From contig NZ_JACHDP010000001.1 of NCBI RefSeq assembly GCF_014201145.1, positions 6,696,001-6,760,000 of the forward strand: a stretch of 64,000 nucleotides of DNA, written 5' to 3'. This DNA is from Micromonospora parathelypteridis. Lineage in GTDB: Bacteria > Actinomycetota > Actinomycetes > Mycobacteriales > Micromonosporaceae. Of the stretch, positions 42,632-50,888 are shown piece by piece. The notes below the pieces were generated by a model. It had not been told where the DNA came from and searched no databases. It saw nothing but the letters and a program-made list of their open reading frames with translations. Each line of letters opens with the position of its first letter. The first letter of the stretch is position 1. Position numbers and translations under genes: made by a program.

Positions 42632-43150
42632 ATGCGCCGAGGACTGAGGTTCGTGCCGTTGGCCCTGTTGCTGGCGGTGGTGCTGGAGTTGGCGGTGTTC
42701 GTCGGTGTGGGGCGGGCGCTGGGTTTCGGGGCGGCGGTGCTGCTGGTGTTCGCCGCGTCCCTGCTCGGGCTGGTGCTGCTGCGCCGTGAGGGGATGCGCG
42801 CCTGGCGTGGTTTCCGCTCCGCCGCGGCCGCCGGGCAGCCACCGGGCGGGCAGGTGACCGACGGGCTCGTCGGGTTGGCCGGTGCCCTGTTGCTGGCGGT
42901 GCCTGGCCTGGTCAGCGGTTTGGTCGGGTTGCTGCTGCTGGTGCCGCCGGTGCGTCGACTGGCCCGCGCGGGGGTGCGACGCACCACCGAGCGGCGGGTG
43001 TCGTCGATGGTCGCCGGTGACCTGTTCGGGCCCCGCACGGTGCGGGTGCGCCAGGGTGCGCCGCAACCGACGCCGCGGCCGGAACAGCCGGTGGTGGTCG
43101 ACGGCGGCCAGCCCATCGAGGGCGAGATCATCGAGCCGGGCCGGCACTGA
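42632..43150 (+). CDS. FxsA-family membrane protein
   Basis: The 172-residue protein has two or three hydrophobic segments (FVPLALLLAVVLELAVFVGVGRALGFGAAVLLVFAASLLGLVLL and LAGALLLAVPGLVSGLVGLLLLVPPVRRL) and the FxsA family GLVSGLVGLLLLVPPVR block. A proline-rich cytoplasmic tail follows. FxsA was named for suppression of F exclusion of phage T7 in E. coli; its cellular function is unclear. It ends in front of a strong terminator. Confidence 0.9.
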   Translation: MRRGLRFVPLALLLAVVLELAVFVGVGRALGFGAAVLLVFAASLLGLVLLRREGMRAWRGFRSAAAAGQPPGGQVTDGLVGLAGALLLAVPGLVSGLVGLLLLVPPVRRLARAGVRRTTERRVSSMVAGDLFGPRTVRVRQGAPQPTPRPEQPVVVDGGQPIEGEIIEPGRH

Positions 43151-43188
43151 GCCCACGGCCAGCCAGGCCACCGAAGTCACTGACAACA

Positions 43189-43226
43189 CGACGGCGCCCC
43201 CGGGGGAAACCCCGGGGGCGCCGTCG
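43189..43226. terminator. Very strong hairpin with GAAA tetraloop
   Basis: A 17-bp perfect stem (43189-43205/43210-43226, arm CGACGGCGCCCCCGGGG) closes on a GAAA tetraloop. It lies in the 107-bp gap between convergent fxsA and rbpA and probably stops both. Confidence 0.85.
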
Positions 43227-43228
43227 TT

Positions 43229-43258
43229 GTGCGTCGTGCGGCTGTGCGTCGTGCGGCT
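43229..43258. repeat. 15-bp tandem duplication at the rbpA stop
   Basis: Two exact tandem copies of GTGCGTCGTGCGGCT end at the first base of the rbpA stop codon (minus strand). This looks like a recent slippage event between the terminator and rbpA. Confidence 0.8.
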
Positions 43259-43599
43259 CAGGCGCGGCCGCGACGGGTCCGAACCTCCTGGAGGCGTTCC
43301 TCGAGGATGTCCTCGAGCTCGGCGATCGAGCGCCGCTCCAGCAGCATGTCCCAGTGGGTACGCGGCGGCTTGGCCTTCTTCTGCTCCGGCTCGTTGCCGT
43401 CGACGAGTCGGGCGACGCTGCCGTCGAACTTGCATTCCCAGGTCGTCGGGACCTCGGCGTCGACGGCAAACGGCACCTCGAACTGGTGGCCCTTGGCGCA
43501 GAGGTACTCGCGGGTCTGACGCGGCGCGAGCTCCGTGTTGCGGTCGGATTCGTAGCTCACCGCGCCAAGGCGGCTTCCGCGCAGCATACGCTCGCCCAT
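43258..43599 (-). CDS. rbpA: RNA polymerase-binding protein RbpA
   Basis: The 113-residue protein starts MGERMLRGSRLGAVSYESDRN and contains the zinc-like/core domain YLCAKGHQFEVPFAVDAEVPTTWECKFDG. The C-terminal sigma-interacting helix is HWDMLLERRSIAELEDILEERL. RbpA is the actinobacterial RNA-polymerase partner that stabilises housekeeping sigma-factor open complexes. The first residues match the conserved start, so ATG 43599 is firm; an upstream ORF extension is non-coding. A sigma-R-like promoter precedes it. Confidence 0.95.
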   Translation of the reverse strand: MGERMLRGSRLGAVSYESDRNTELAPRQTREYLCAKGHQFEVPFAVDAEVPTTWECKFDGSVARLVDGNEPEQKKAKPPRTHWDMLLERRSIAELEDILEERLQEVRTRRGRA

Positions 43600-43640
43600 G
43601 ATCGACTTCCCCTCGTTCGTGGTGCTGGTCTTCTGGGTGT

Positions 43641-43668
43641 AACGGTGCGTTCCCGTCGAGCCATTCCC
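43641..43668 (-). promoter_or_regulatory. Sigma-R (SigR/SigH)-like promoter of rbpA
   Basis: On the minus strand GGGAAT (43668-43663) and GTT (43643-43641) are separated by 19 bp, matching the thiol-stress sigma-R consensus GGAAT-N18/19-GTT. It lies about 40 bp before the rbpA ATG. Streptomyces rbpA is a known SigR target, so thiol-oxidation induction is expected. Confidence 0.7.
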
Positions 43669-43827
43669 GCCCGAGGGCGTGAGGCGTCCACGGGTGGGCC
43701 GGGACCAAGGGTAGCCGGCCGGGACGGTCACCCGGCCAGGTGATCCCCAGGCGGGTCGCAACGGGATGTTCGACCCGTTGCCACCGGGGATGTTAACCGC
43801 CCGAGCCTAGCGAAGGTTGCGCGGCGA

Positions 43828-44985
43828 TCATCGGTTGGCGTCGTCGGGCGTGGCGGCGCCGAGGCGGGCCAGCGCCAGGGCCAGGTCGCTGACCTGGTCA
43901 CCGAGCTGCGCCACCCGCCGCTGCGCCAGGTCCCGGTCGGTTTCGGCGGCGTCGAGCCGTACCGTCAGGGCCGTGACGCTGCCCTCGGCGGTGGCCGCCG
44001 CCTGCCGGGCCGCGGCCAGCTCGGCGGTGAGCGTGTCGCGGTGGGCGGTCGTGGCGGCCAGCTCCGCGCGCAGCCGCGCCGCGAGCTCCGCGGCCTCCTG
44101 CCGGGCGTCGTCGGCCGCGACGGCGGCGACCTGGGCGCGGTCGCGGGCCCGGTCGGCCTGCTCCCGTGCGCGAGCGGCGTCGGCGGCCTCGGCGCGGGTC
44201 CGCGCGGCGTCGGCGCGGGCCTGCTCGATCTGCTGCCGCACGTCCTGCACCTCGGCCTGCCACCGCCCGGCCCGCTCGGTCGCCTCGGCGGCGGCCCGGG
44301 TGGCCCGCTCGGCGTCGGCGCGCGTCGCGTCGCGGTCGACGGTCAGGTCGGCCACCCGCTGCCGCGCGGTGTCCCGTTCCGCCCGCAGGTCGCGCACCTC
44401 GGCGCGGGCCTGGTCGCGGTCGCGTTCGGCCTGGGTACGCAGCGCCTCGGCGGCGCTGACGTCGTGGCGCGCCTGGTCACGGGCGGCCTCGGCGCGCTGC
44501 GCCCGCTCGTCGGCCGCGGTGGCCTGCCGCACGGCCTGCTCGGCGCGCTGCCGGGCGTCGTCGGCGTCGGCGACAGCACCGCGGGCCTGCTCACGGGCAC
44601 GCGCCGCGTCGGCGGCCGCGGTCTCGGCGTCGTCGCGGGCCTCGTCACGTTCGGTCTGCGCCGCCGCGACCTCGGTGGCGGCCTCCGCCCGCGCCTGAGC
44701 GAGCTGCCGTTGCACACCCACCGGGGACAACTCGGCGTGCAACGACTCGGTCAACGTCTCGACGATCTGATCGAGGCGGTCCACCGCCTCCCAGGTGCGG
44801 GCCACCTGCCCGGGCAGGCCAGGGGCGTTGCGGTGACGCATCCGGCTGTTGCGGGAGGCCCGCTGACAGGCGCCGTCGTTGTCCCTGCAGTAGCGAAAGG
44901 GTCGACCCGCGCCGACACGCTGCGGCACCGGCCGTCCACAGTGGGCACACGGGCGGGTCTCGGTGGTGCTGGGCTCGGCGTCCAT
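43828..44985 (-). CDS. Coiled-coil protein with N-terminal cysteine cluster
   Basis: The 385-residue protein begins with a small Cys-rich region (CAHCGRPVPQRVGAGRPFRYCRDNDGACQRASRNSR, residues ~13-48) that could bind zinc. The rest is an almost unbroken Ala/Arg/Glu/Asp-rich coiled coil (about residues 85-370). I recognise no family. Such architecture suits a structural or nucleoid-associated protein, possibly DNA-binding through the Cys cluster. It stands alone between rbpA and the GPH transporter gene. The long coiled coil makes remote homology calls unreliable. Confidence 0.7.
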   Translation of the reverse strand: MDAEPSTTETRPCAHCGRPVPQRVGAGRPFRYCRDNDGACQRASRNSRMRHRNAPGLPGQVARTWEAVDRLDQIVETLTESLHAELSPVGVQRQLAQARAEAATEVAAAQTERDEARDDAETAAADAARAREQARGAVADADDARQRAEQAVRQATAADERAQRAEAARDQARHDVSAAEALRTQAERDRDQARAEVRDLRAERDTARQRVADLTVDRDATRADAERATRAAAEATERAGRWQAEVQDVRQQIEQARADAARTRAEAADAARAREQADRARDRAQVAAVAADDARQEAAELAARLRAELAATTAHRDTLTAELAAARQAAATAEGSVTALTVRLDAAETDRDLAQRRVAQLGDQVSDLALALARLGAATPDDANR

Positions 44986-45019
44986 CGAGGTCGCAGTCTA
45001 GTGCCGCAGCACCGGTGGA

Positions 45020-46402
45020 TCAGCTCGCGGCCCGGGCGGTCACGTCCAGGGTGTAGCGGCGTTGCAGCAGCAGCGCCGCGAGCATCGCCACCGCCGGCAG
45101 CAACCCGAAGCCGTAGCGGACCGCGGCGAGCGCCGCGTCCGGCTGCACCGGCGACTCGCCGGCCGTCGAGGCCACGAAACCGCCGACGGTCAGGCACAGG
45201 GCGTACGCGTACGGGCCGAGGGCCGCACCGGTGGCCTCGGTGGCCGTCCACACCCCGGTGTAGGTGCCGGCACCGGTCGTCCTACCGGCGCCGGTTGGGT
45301 CGGTGGCGGTTGTCTCGGCGGCGCGGATCACGTCGGGCAGCATCGAGAACGGCAGCAGTTGCATGCCGGCGAACGCCACGCCGAGCACCGCCACCGCGCC
45401 GATCAGCACCGGCAGGCCGGCCGGGCGGCCCACCGCCAGCACCAGCGAGCCGACCGCGAAGGCGCCCTGCGCGCCGAGCAGCGCCCGCTGCTTGCCGACC
45501 CGGCGGGCCACCACCAGCCAGCCCGGGGTGACCAGCAGCGCCGGTGCCACGAACGCGGCCACCAGCACCGTGGTCAGGCCGGGCGCTCGCAGCTCGTACT
45601 CGGCGTAGTAGGGCACCCCGGCGAGCACCAGGTGGGTGGTGGTCGACATCGCCAGGTACGCGGCGACCAGCCAGCGGAACTGCGCGTCACGCAGCGCCGT
45701 GCGCAGCGCCCGCCACCCGCTGTGGCCCGCGGGTGCGGTGGCCGCGGCGGATCCGCGTAGCCGGGCGATGCCGGCGACACCGACCAGCATGGCCACCAGC
45801 ATTCCGACGGCGAGGACCACGCCCATCCGTTGGTAGCCGCCGCGGGTCGCGGCGTCGCCGCCGGTGAGCAGCGGTGCCAGCAGCCCGGCGACCAGGATGC
45901 CCAGGGTCAGCACGACCATCCGGAACGCCATCAGCCGGGTGCGTTCGTGGTAGCCGATCCGCAGGTCTGCCGGGGTGGCCAGGTAGGGCACCTGGTAGGC
46001 GGCGAAGAGCAGATTGCCGGCGACGAAGAACACCGCCACCCACGCGGCCGCCGGCGCGCCGGTGAGCCCGCCGGGCACCGCGAAGAGCGCGGCGAACGCG
46101 ATCGGCAGGGCGCAGCCGAGCAGCAGCAGTCGACGCCGGTCGCCGCGTCGGGTCTGCTCGACGTCGGCGCGGTGCCCCACCCAGGGGTGCAGCAGCACGT
46201 CGGCGATCTTCGGCAGCAGCAGCGCGAGGCCGGCCAGCCACGGCCCGACGGCCAGCACGTCGGTGAGGAAGTAGAGCAGCAGCAGGCCGGGCACGGTCAC
46301 CCAGACACCCATGCCGAGCGAGCCGGCCGCGAAGCCCGCCAGCGGGCCCCGGGGAAGCGTCGCGTCGGTGGCGGCCGCGGGCCGCCGGTCGAGCCCGGTC
46401 AT
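45020..46402 (-). CDS. GPH/MelB-type MFS transporter
   Basis: The 460-residue, 12-helix protein resembles the glycoside-pentoside-hexuronide:cation symporter branch: LPKIADVLLHPWVGHRADVEQTRRGDRRRLLLLGCALPIAFAALFA after helix 2, and LRIGYHERTRLMAFRMVVLTLGILVAGLLAPLL. It probably moves a small polar compound with Na+ or H+. ATG 46402 is used. It is divergent from a TetR gene with an operator in the 48-bp gap, and co-regulated with the flavin monooxygenase downstream of that regulator. Confidence 0.85.
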   Translation of the reverse strand: MTGLDRRPAAATDATLPRGPLAGFAAGSLGMGVWVTVPGLLLLYFLTDVLAVGPWLAGLALLLPKIADVLLHPWVGHRADVEQTRRGDRRRLLLLGCALPIAFAALFAVPGGLTGAPAAAWVAVFFVAGNLLFAAYQVPYLATPADLRIGYHERTRLMAFRMVVLTLGILVAGLLAPLLTGGDAATRGGYQRMGVVLAVGMLVAMLVGVAGIARLRGSAAATAPAGHSGWRALRTALRDAQFRWLVAAYLAMSTTTHLVLAGVPYYAEYELRAPGLTTVLVAAFVAPALLVTPGWLVVARRVGKQRALLGAQGAFAVGSLVLAVGRPAGLPVLIGAVAVLGVAFAGMQLLPFSMLPDVIRAAETTATDPTGAGRTTGAGTYTGVWTATEATGAALGPYAYALCLTVGGFVASTAGESPVQPDAALAAVRYGFGLLPAVAMLAALLLQRRYTLDVTARAAS

Positions 46403-46419
46403 CGCCGCATCCTCTCCGT

Positions 46420-46439
46420 AATCCAACGGTTGCTGGATT
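46420..46439. promoter_or_regulatory. TetR operator copy 1 (MFS/tetR intergenic)
   Basis: AATCCAACGGTTGCTGGATT has ATCCA/TGGAT half-sites 8 bp apart. It matches copy 2 at 47130-47150 (AATCCAACG..TG.TGGAT when copy 2 is read on the minus strand). It sits between the divergent transporter and tetR genes. Confidence 0.8.
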
Positions 46440-46450
46440 CTAGGGGCAGA

Positions 46451-47107
46451 ATGGCGGCCATGACCATGCCTCGACGCCGTCCGGGCCGGCCCCGCCGCGA
46501 CGAGACCCGACCGACCCGCGAGGTGGTGCTCACCGCCGCGACCGCGCTGTTCGCCGAGCGCGGCTTCGACGCCGTCGGGCTGCGGGAGGTCGCCGCCGCC
46601 GCCGGGGTCGACGTCGCCACGGTCGCGCACCACACGGGTACGAAGGCAGCGCTCTACGACGCCTGCTTCGCCCGTGTCTTCGCCGCCGAGCGGGAGGTGC
46701 TCACCGAGGCCGCCGAGCAGGCCCGCTCGGCCCTCGACGCGGGGCCGGACGCGGCGCGGCGAGCCCTGCACGGGTTGGTCGACGTCTTCGTCGACTTCCT
46801 GGAGGACCGCCCGGAAACCACCGCGCTGTGGCTGCGACGCTGGCTGGAACCGCAGCGGCACGCCGAACTCGACAAGCGCTACGCCGAGCCGTTGTACCGG
46901 CTGGTCGCCGAGCTGCTCACCGCCGCGGCGGCGGCCGGCGCGCTGGCGGAACCGACCCCGCACATCACCGTGCGCAGCCTGGTGTGGGCGACGCACGGGC
47001 ACGTGGTGGCGCTGGCCGCGGGTGCGCCGGGGGCTCGGGAGCGGCGCGAGTTCCGGGCGTTCGTGCATCGGCTGCTGGACGGGTTGTACGGCGCGTCGAC
47101 CTCTTGA
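46451..47107 (+). CDS. TetR-family repressor of the transporter/monooxygenase unit
   Basis: The 218-residue protein starts MAAMTMPRRRPGRPRRDETRPTREVVLTAATALFAERGFDAVGLREVAAAAGVDVATVAHHTGTKAALY, with the TetR HTH clearly visible. The C-terminal domain is all-helical. ATGs at 46451, 46460 or 46466 are all possible. It is flanked by two copies of the same operator, one towards the GPH transporter and one before the flavin monooxygenase. It therefore probably represses itself and both neighbours until its ligand, perhaps the monooxygenase substrate, appears. Confidence 0.9.
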   Translation: MAAMTMPRRRPGRPRRDETRPTREVVLTAATALFAERGFDAVGLREVAAAAGVDVATVAHHTGTKAALYDACFARVFAAEREVLTEAAEQARSALDAGPDAARRALHGLVDVFVDFLEDRPETTALWLRRWLEPQRHAELDKRYAEPLYRLVAELLTAAAAAGALAEPTPHITVRSLVWATHGHVVALAAGAPGARERREFRAFVHRLLDGLYGASTS

Positions 47108-47129
47108 CGGGCCGCCGCCCCACGACGAT

Positions 47130-47150
47130 TATCCATCAGACGTTGGATTA
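47130..47150. promoter_or_regulatory. TetR operator copy 2 (before the flavin monooxygenase)
   Basis: ATCCA (47131-47135) and TGGAT (47144-47148) are separated by 8 bp exactly as in copy 1. The minus-strand reading shares AATCCAACG with it. The site lies 13-34 bp before the monooxygenase ATG. Confidence 0.8.
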
Positions 47151-47163
47151 ATTGGGGGCGGCG

Positions 47164-48522
47164 ATGGGCGTACCACCTCAGGTGGCGGTGATCGGCGCCG
47201 GCGCGGCCGGGCTCGCCGCCGTCAAGGCACTGCGCGACGCCGCCGTGCCCACGGTCGGCTTCGAGGCCGCCGACCAGGTCGGCGGCCTCTGGGTGTACGG
47301 GGCAGCCGACTCGCCCGCATACCGCACGCTGCACCTGAACACCAGTCGGGGCCGCACCCAGTTCGCCGACCACCCGATGCCCACCGACTGGCCCGACTAC
47401 CCCGACCACCGTCGCGTCGCCGGCTACCTCGCCGACTACGCCGACCGCTTCGGGTTGGGCGACACCATCCGGCTGCGCCACACCGTGCAGCGGGTCACCC
47501 AGGATCCCGGCGGCACCTGGACGGTGGCCGCGAGCGGACCAGGCGGGCCGGTCGAGGTCACCGTCGACGCCGTGGTCGTCGCCAACGGGCACAACCGGGT
47601 GCCCCGGTTGCCCAGCCCGCCGTACCCCGGCACCTGCACCGCCGAACAGATGCACAGCCACGACTACCGCGGCCCGGAACAGTTGGCCGGCAAGCGCGTC
47701 CTGGTCGTCGGCGGCGGAAACTCCGCGATGGACATCGCGGTGGACGCCTCGTACGCCGCCACCCGCACCCTGCTGTCGCTGCGCCGAGGTGTCTGGGTGG
47801 TGCCGAAGCACCTCCTGGGCCGCCCCTCGGACACCCTCAACGGGGCGCTGGCCCGCCGGCTGCCGTGGCGACTGCGCCAGCGCATCAGCCAGGCGATGCT
47901 GAGCACCACCGTCGGCAACCCCACCCGCTACGGGCTGCCCGCGCCGACGCACGGCTTCCTGCAGGACCATCCGACGCTCTCCGACGGACTGCTGTCCCGG
48001 TTGACCCACGGCGACGTCGAGGCCCGACCCGGCGTCGCCGCCCTCGACGGCGACCGGGTCGAGTTCACCGACGGTCGCAGCGACAACGTCGACCTGATCA
48101 TCTGGTGCACCGGCTACCGGGTGGACGTCCCCTTCCTCGACCCCGCGCTGCTCGGTGGGGGCGCCGACACCCTGCCGTTGTACCGGCACGTCTTCCACCC
48201 CGACGCCCCCGGCCTGACCTTCGTCGGGCTGATGCAGTCGACCGGTTCCGCGTTCCCCCTGGTGGAGGCGCAGGCAAAGCTGATCGCCGCGCAACTCGCC
48301 GGCCGGTACGCGCTGCCGGACCCGGCCCGCCAGCGGGCCGCGTGCCGGGCCGAACTGCGGGCGGCGACCGCCCGGTGGGGCCAGCGCCGACCGGCGATGC
48401 GGGTCGACTTCGACGTCTACCTGGCCGAGCTGACCCGGGAGTTGGCCGCCGGTGCCCGCCGCGCCCGCTCCGGCGCCCCCGACGCGGGCGGCACCGCCTC
48501 GCCGGTCGGAGCAGGGCAGTGA
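47164..48522 (+). CDS. Flavin-containing monooxygenase (FMO/BVMO-like)
   Basis: The 452-residue protein has the FAD motif VIGAGAAGLAAVKALRDA, an FMO identity-type sequence YPGTCTAEQMHSHDY (FxGxxxHxxxY-like), and the NADPH motif VVGGGNSAMDIAVD. IIWCTGYRVDVPFLD is the C-terminal FMO hallmark. Such enzymes oxygenate soft nucleophiles (N, S) or ketones using NADPH and O2. ATG 47164 follows a G-rich ribosome site; an upstream TTG 47152 is possible. The gene overlaps the SDR gene by GTGA. Confidence 0.92.
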   Translation: MGVPPQVAVIGAGAAGLAAVKALRDAAVPTVGFEAADQVGGLWVYGAADSPAYRTLHLNTSRGRTQFADHPMPTDWPDYPDHRRVAGYLADYADRFGLGDTIRLRHTVQRVTQDPGGTWTVAASGPGGPVEVTVDAVVVANGHNRVPRLPSPPYPGTCTAEQMHSHDYRGPEQLAGKRVLVVGGGNSAMDIAVDASYAATRTLLSLRRGVWVVPKHLLGRPSDTLNGALARRLPWRLRQRISQAMLSTTVGNPTRYGLPAPTHGFLQDHPTLSDGLLSRLTHGDVEARPGVAALDGDRVEFTDGRSDNVDLIIWCTGYRVDVPFLDPALLGGGADTLPLYRHVFHPDAPGLTFVGLMQSTGSAFPLVEAQAKLIAAQLAGRYALPDPARQRAACRAELRAATARWGQRRPAMRVDFDVYLAELTRELAAGARRARSGAPDAGGTASPVGAGQ

Positions 48523-49358
48523 GCGGCCGCCCGGCGCGCGGGCTCAGCGGGCGGCGGGTGCTGGTCACCGGGGCGAGCGGGACCTTCGGCCGGCATCTCG
48601 GCGCCGCGCTGAACGCCGCCGGCGCCCAGGTGGTGGGGCTCGACCTGCACGCGCGCCCCGACGACGCCGTGCCGGTGCTCGGCTGCGACCTGACCGAACC
48701 GGCGGCCGTGCCGACTGCGGTGCAGGCCGCCGTCGACCGGCTCGGCGGGCTCGACCTGCTGATCAACAACGCCGGGGTCGGTGGGCCCGCCCCGGCCGAA
48801 CTGCCACCCGACGAGGTGGTCCGCCAGCAGTTGGAGGTCAACCTGCTCGCCGCGTGGCGGACCACCGCCGCGGCGCTGCCCGCACTGCTCACCGCCCACG
48901 GGCGGGTGATCTTCGTGGCGAGCCGGATGGCGGTGCTGCCACTGCCACTCGCCGCCGCGTACGGGGTCAGCAAACGAGCCCTGGTCGCCTACGCCGACGC
49001 GCTGCGCCACGAGGTCGGCACCCACGTCGGCGTGAGCGTGATCTACCCGAGCATGGTCGCCTCACCCATCCACGACAGCACCGCCGAGGCCGGCCTGTCC
49101 CTGCGGGGCGTGTCCCGTCCCGAGCCCGTCGACGGCGTCGTCGCGGCGATCCTGCGCGCCGCCACCGCCCGGCGGGCGCCCCGGGACGTGGCGACCACCA
49201 GGCGCGGACGCCTGGAGATGGCCGTCGGCCGGCACGCGCCCGCGCTGGCCGACCGCCTGGTACGGCGTACCCTCGCCGCCCGGCTCGCCGCCGGTGACCT
49301 GGACGCCGCGCCGCTGGCCGCCGGGATGCTCCGCCGCCACCGCGACCCCGGACACTAG
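48519..49358 (+). CDS. SDR-family oxidoreductase
   Basis: The 279-residue protein begins VSGRPARGLSGRRVLVTGASGTFGRHLGAALNAAGAQVVGLD. It has TGASGTFG (cofactor), INNAG, a catalytic-serine region FVASRMAVLP and YGVSK (YxxxK). Its C-terminal ~60 residues are longer and more basic than simple FabG, similar to membrane-associated SDRs. Overlap with the monooxygenase suggests sequential steps: ketone/alcohol interconversion before or after Baeyer-Villiger-type oxidation. The substrate is unknown. Confidence 0.88.
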   Translation: MSGRPARGLSGRRVLVTGASGTFGRHLGAALNAAGAQVVGLDLHARPDDAVPVLGCDLTEPAAVPTAVQAAVDRLGGLDLLINNAGVGGPAPAELPPDEVVRQQLEVNLLAAWRTTAAALPALLTAHGRVIFVASRMAVLPLPLAAAYGVSKRALVAYADALRHEVGTHVGVSVIYPSMVASPIHDSTAEAGLSLRGVSRPEPVDGVVAAILRAATARRAPRDVATTRRGRLEMAVGRHAPALADRLVRRTLAARLAAGDLDAAPLAAGMLRRHRDPGH

Positions 49359-49369
49359 TCCGCCGGCTC

Positions 49370-50020
49370 TCAGGGGGTGACGACCGCCGCGCGGGACCGG
49401 TCCGCGGCGATCCGGACCGCCAGCGCCGCGAGGGCCGTCCCGGTCACCCACCGCTGCACCCGCAGCCACACCGGACGGCGGGCGAAGAACCCGGCCAGCG
49501 CGCCGGCGCTGAGCACGATCAGCGCGTTGACGCTCAGCGCCACCGCGATCTGGGTCAGGCCCAGCAGCAGGCTCTGCACCGCCAGGTGCCCCCGCGCCGG
49601 GTCGACGAACTGCGGCAGCAGCGACACGTAGAGGATGGCGATCTTCGGGTTCAGCAGGTTGGTGACCAGGCCCATGGTGAACAGCCGACGAGGCCGGTCC
49701 GGCGGCAGCGGCGCGGGCGTGAACGGTGAGTGCCCACCGGGACGCACCGTCCGCCAGGCCAGCCACAGCAGATAGCCGGCGCCGGCAAGCTTCACCACCG
49801 CGTACAGCGTCGGCACCAGGACGAAGACGGCGGCGAGGCCGGCGACCGCCGCCGCCAGATAGACGCCGAACCCGGCCGCCACCCCGAGCAGTGAGATCAG
49901 CCCGGCGCGACGGCCCTGCGCCACCGACCGGGAGACCAGATAGACCATGTTCGGGCCGGGCGTGAGCACCAACCCCAACGCCACCAGCGCGATACCCAGC
50001 AGTGCACCCGTGCCCACCAT
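49370..50020 (-). CDS. LysE-family translocator
   Basis: From ATG 50020 the 216-residue protein has the LysE/RhtB profile: LVLTPGPNMVYLVSRSVAQGRRAGLISLLGVAAGFGVYL, LWLAWRTVRPGG, and MGLVTNLLNPKIAILYVSLLPQFVDP, with six predicted helices. It exports amino acids or similar metabolites. An ATG at 50047 would add nine non-hydrophobic residues and is less likely. It faces the DUF1992 gene across a 229-bp gap in which I see no clear operator. Confidence 0.9.
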   Translation of the reverse strand: MVGTGALLGIALVALGLVLTPGPNMVYLVSRSVAQGRRAGLISLLGVAAGFGVYLAAAVAGLAAVFVLVPTLYAVVKLAGAGYLLWLAWRTVRPGGHSPFTPAPLPPDRPRRLFTMGLVTNLLNPKIAILYVSLLPQFVDPARGHLAVQSLLLGLTQIAVALSVNALIVLSAGALAGFFARRPVWLRVQRWVTGTALAALAVRIAADRSRAAVVTP

Positions 50021-50249
50021 GGCAGCCCCCGTTCCTCGAACACTCACACCGACCGTAGGCGAGGAGAGCGTCGCGGAGCAGGGCCAACGGGAAGGCCGTG
50101 GCCTGCCTCGCCAAACCGGTCGTCCGGGCGAAAACCTCCCCGGCGGCGCCCGCCGGGAATGGTCACCGGGCCGGGTGCGCTGTGCCGTTGCAGGTGCGCG
50201 TCGCCGTCGGGAGGCTGCGCGTTACGGTGGCCAGGGGAGGTGCCGCAGG

Positions 50250-50735
50250 GTGACCGATGCGTGGGAAGCGGCCGTGGAGGCGCAGATCCGGGGAGCCGCG
50301 CAACGCGGCGAGTTCGACGACCTGCCCGGCATGGGCAAGCCGATCCCCGGCCGAGGGGCACCGTACGACGAGTCGTGGTGGATCAAGAGTTTCCTGGAGC
50401 GTGAGGCGCTGCCCAGCGACCTGCTCCTGCCCACCCCACTGCAACTGCGTCGGCGTGTCGAGCAGGTCCCCGACGAGGTCCGCGACCTGCCCACCGAACA
50501 GTCCGTACGGGACTTCGTGGCCCAACTGAACGCCCAGATCGTGGCCTGGCTGCGTAACCCCGAAGGTCCCCGGGTAGCGGTGCGGCCGGTGAACGCCGAC
50601 GAGGTGGTCCGCAACTGGCGCGTCGGGCGCGCCCGACGCGCGCAGCTCACGCCCGCCACCGAGCCGGCAACCGCCGCCGCGCCGGCCCGCCGGCCCCGCC
50701 GCGGCTGGTGGCTGCGCTGGCGTCGCCGGGGCTGA
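50250..50735 (+). CDS. DUF1992 (DnaJC28-like conserved region) protein
   Basis: The 161-residue protein starts VTDAWEAAVEAQIRGAAQRGEFDDLPGMGKPIPG, the DUF1992 signature (IxEAxxxGxFDxLPGxGKP), followed by RVEQVPDEVRDLPTEQSVRDFVAQLNAQI. DUF1992 occurs in bacterial single-domain proteins and in eukaryotic DNAJC28; no function is established. GTG 50250 has a GGGGAGG site. The C-terminal ~45 residues are Arg/Ala/Pro-rich and probably bind nucleic acid non-specifically or are disordered. Confidence 0.88.
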   Translation: MTDAWEAAVEAQIRGAAQRGEFDDLPGMGKPIPGRGAPYDESWWIKSFLEREALPSDLLLPTPLQLRRRVEQVPDEVRDLPTEQSVRDFVAQLNAQIVAWLRNPEGPRVAVRPVNADEVVRNWRVGRARRAQLTPATEPATAAAPARRPRRGWWLRWRRRG

Positions 50736-50760
50736 CGGGTAACACCTCCCCTTCGGTCGT

Positions 50761-50797
50761 CCGAACTCGTTCCGAACGGATCCGAACGGGTTCGAAC
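50761..50797. promoter_or_regulatory. Phased CGAAC direct-repeat array A
   Basis: Four copies of YCGAAC begin at 50761, 50772, 50782 and 50792, a helical-turn spacing of 11, 10 and 10 bp, about 90 bp before the MFS start. Helically phased direct repeats are typical of SARP/OmpR-like activator sites. A second array of the same unit lies at 52111-52136. Confidence 0.65.
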
Positions 50798-50888
50798 GCC
50801 TGGTCTCTGCCCCGACCCCGCCAGCGCGGCTACGGTCTGGGCCGAGCGCCCTGACGACAGCGGGCGCGGGGGACTCGACGGGGGCGAA

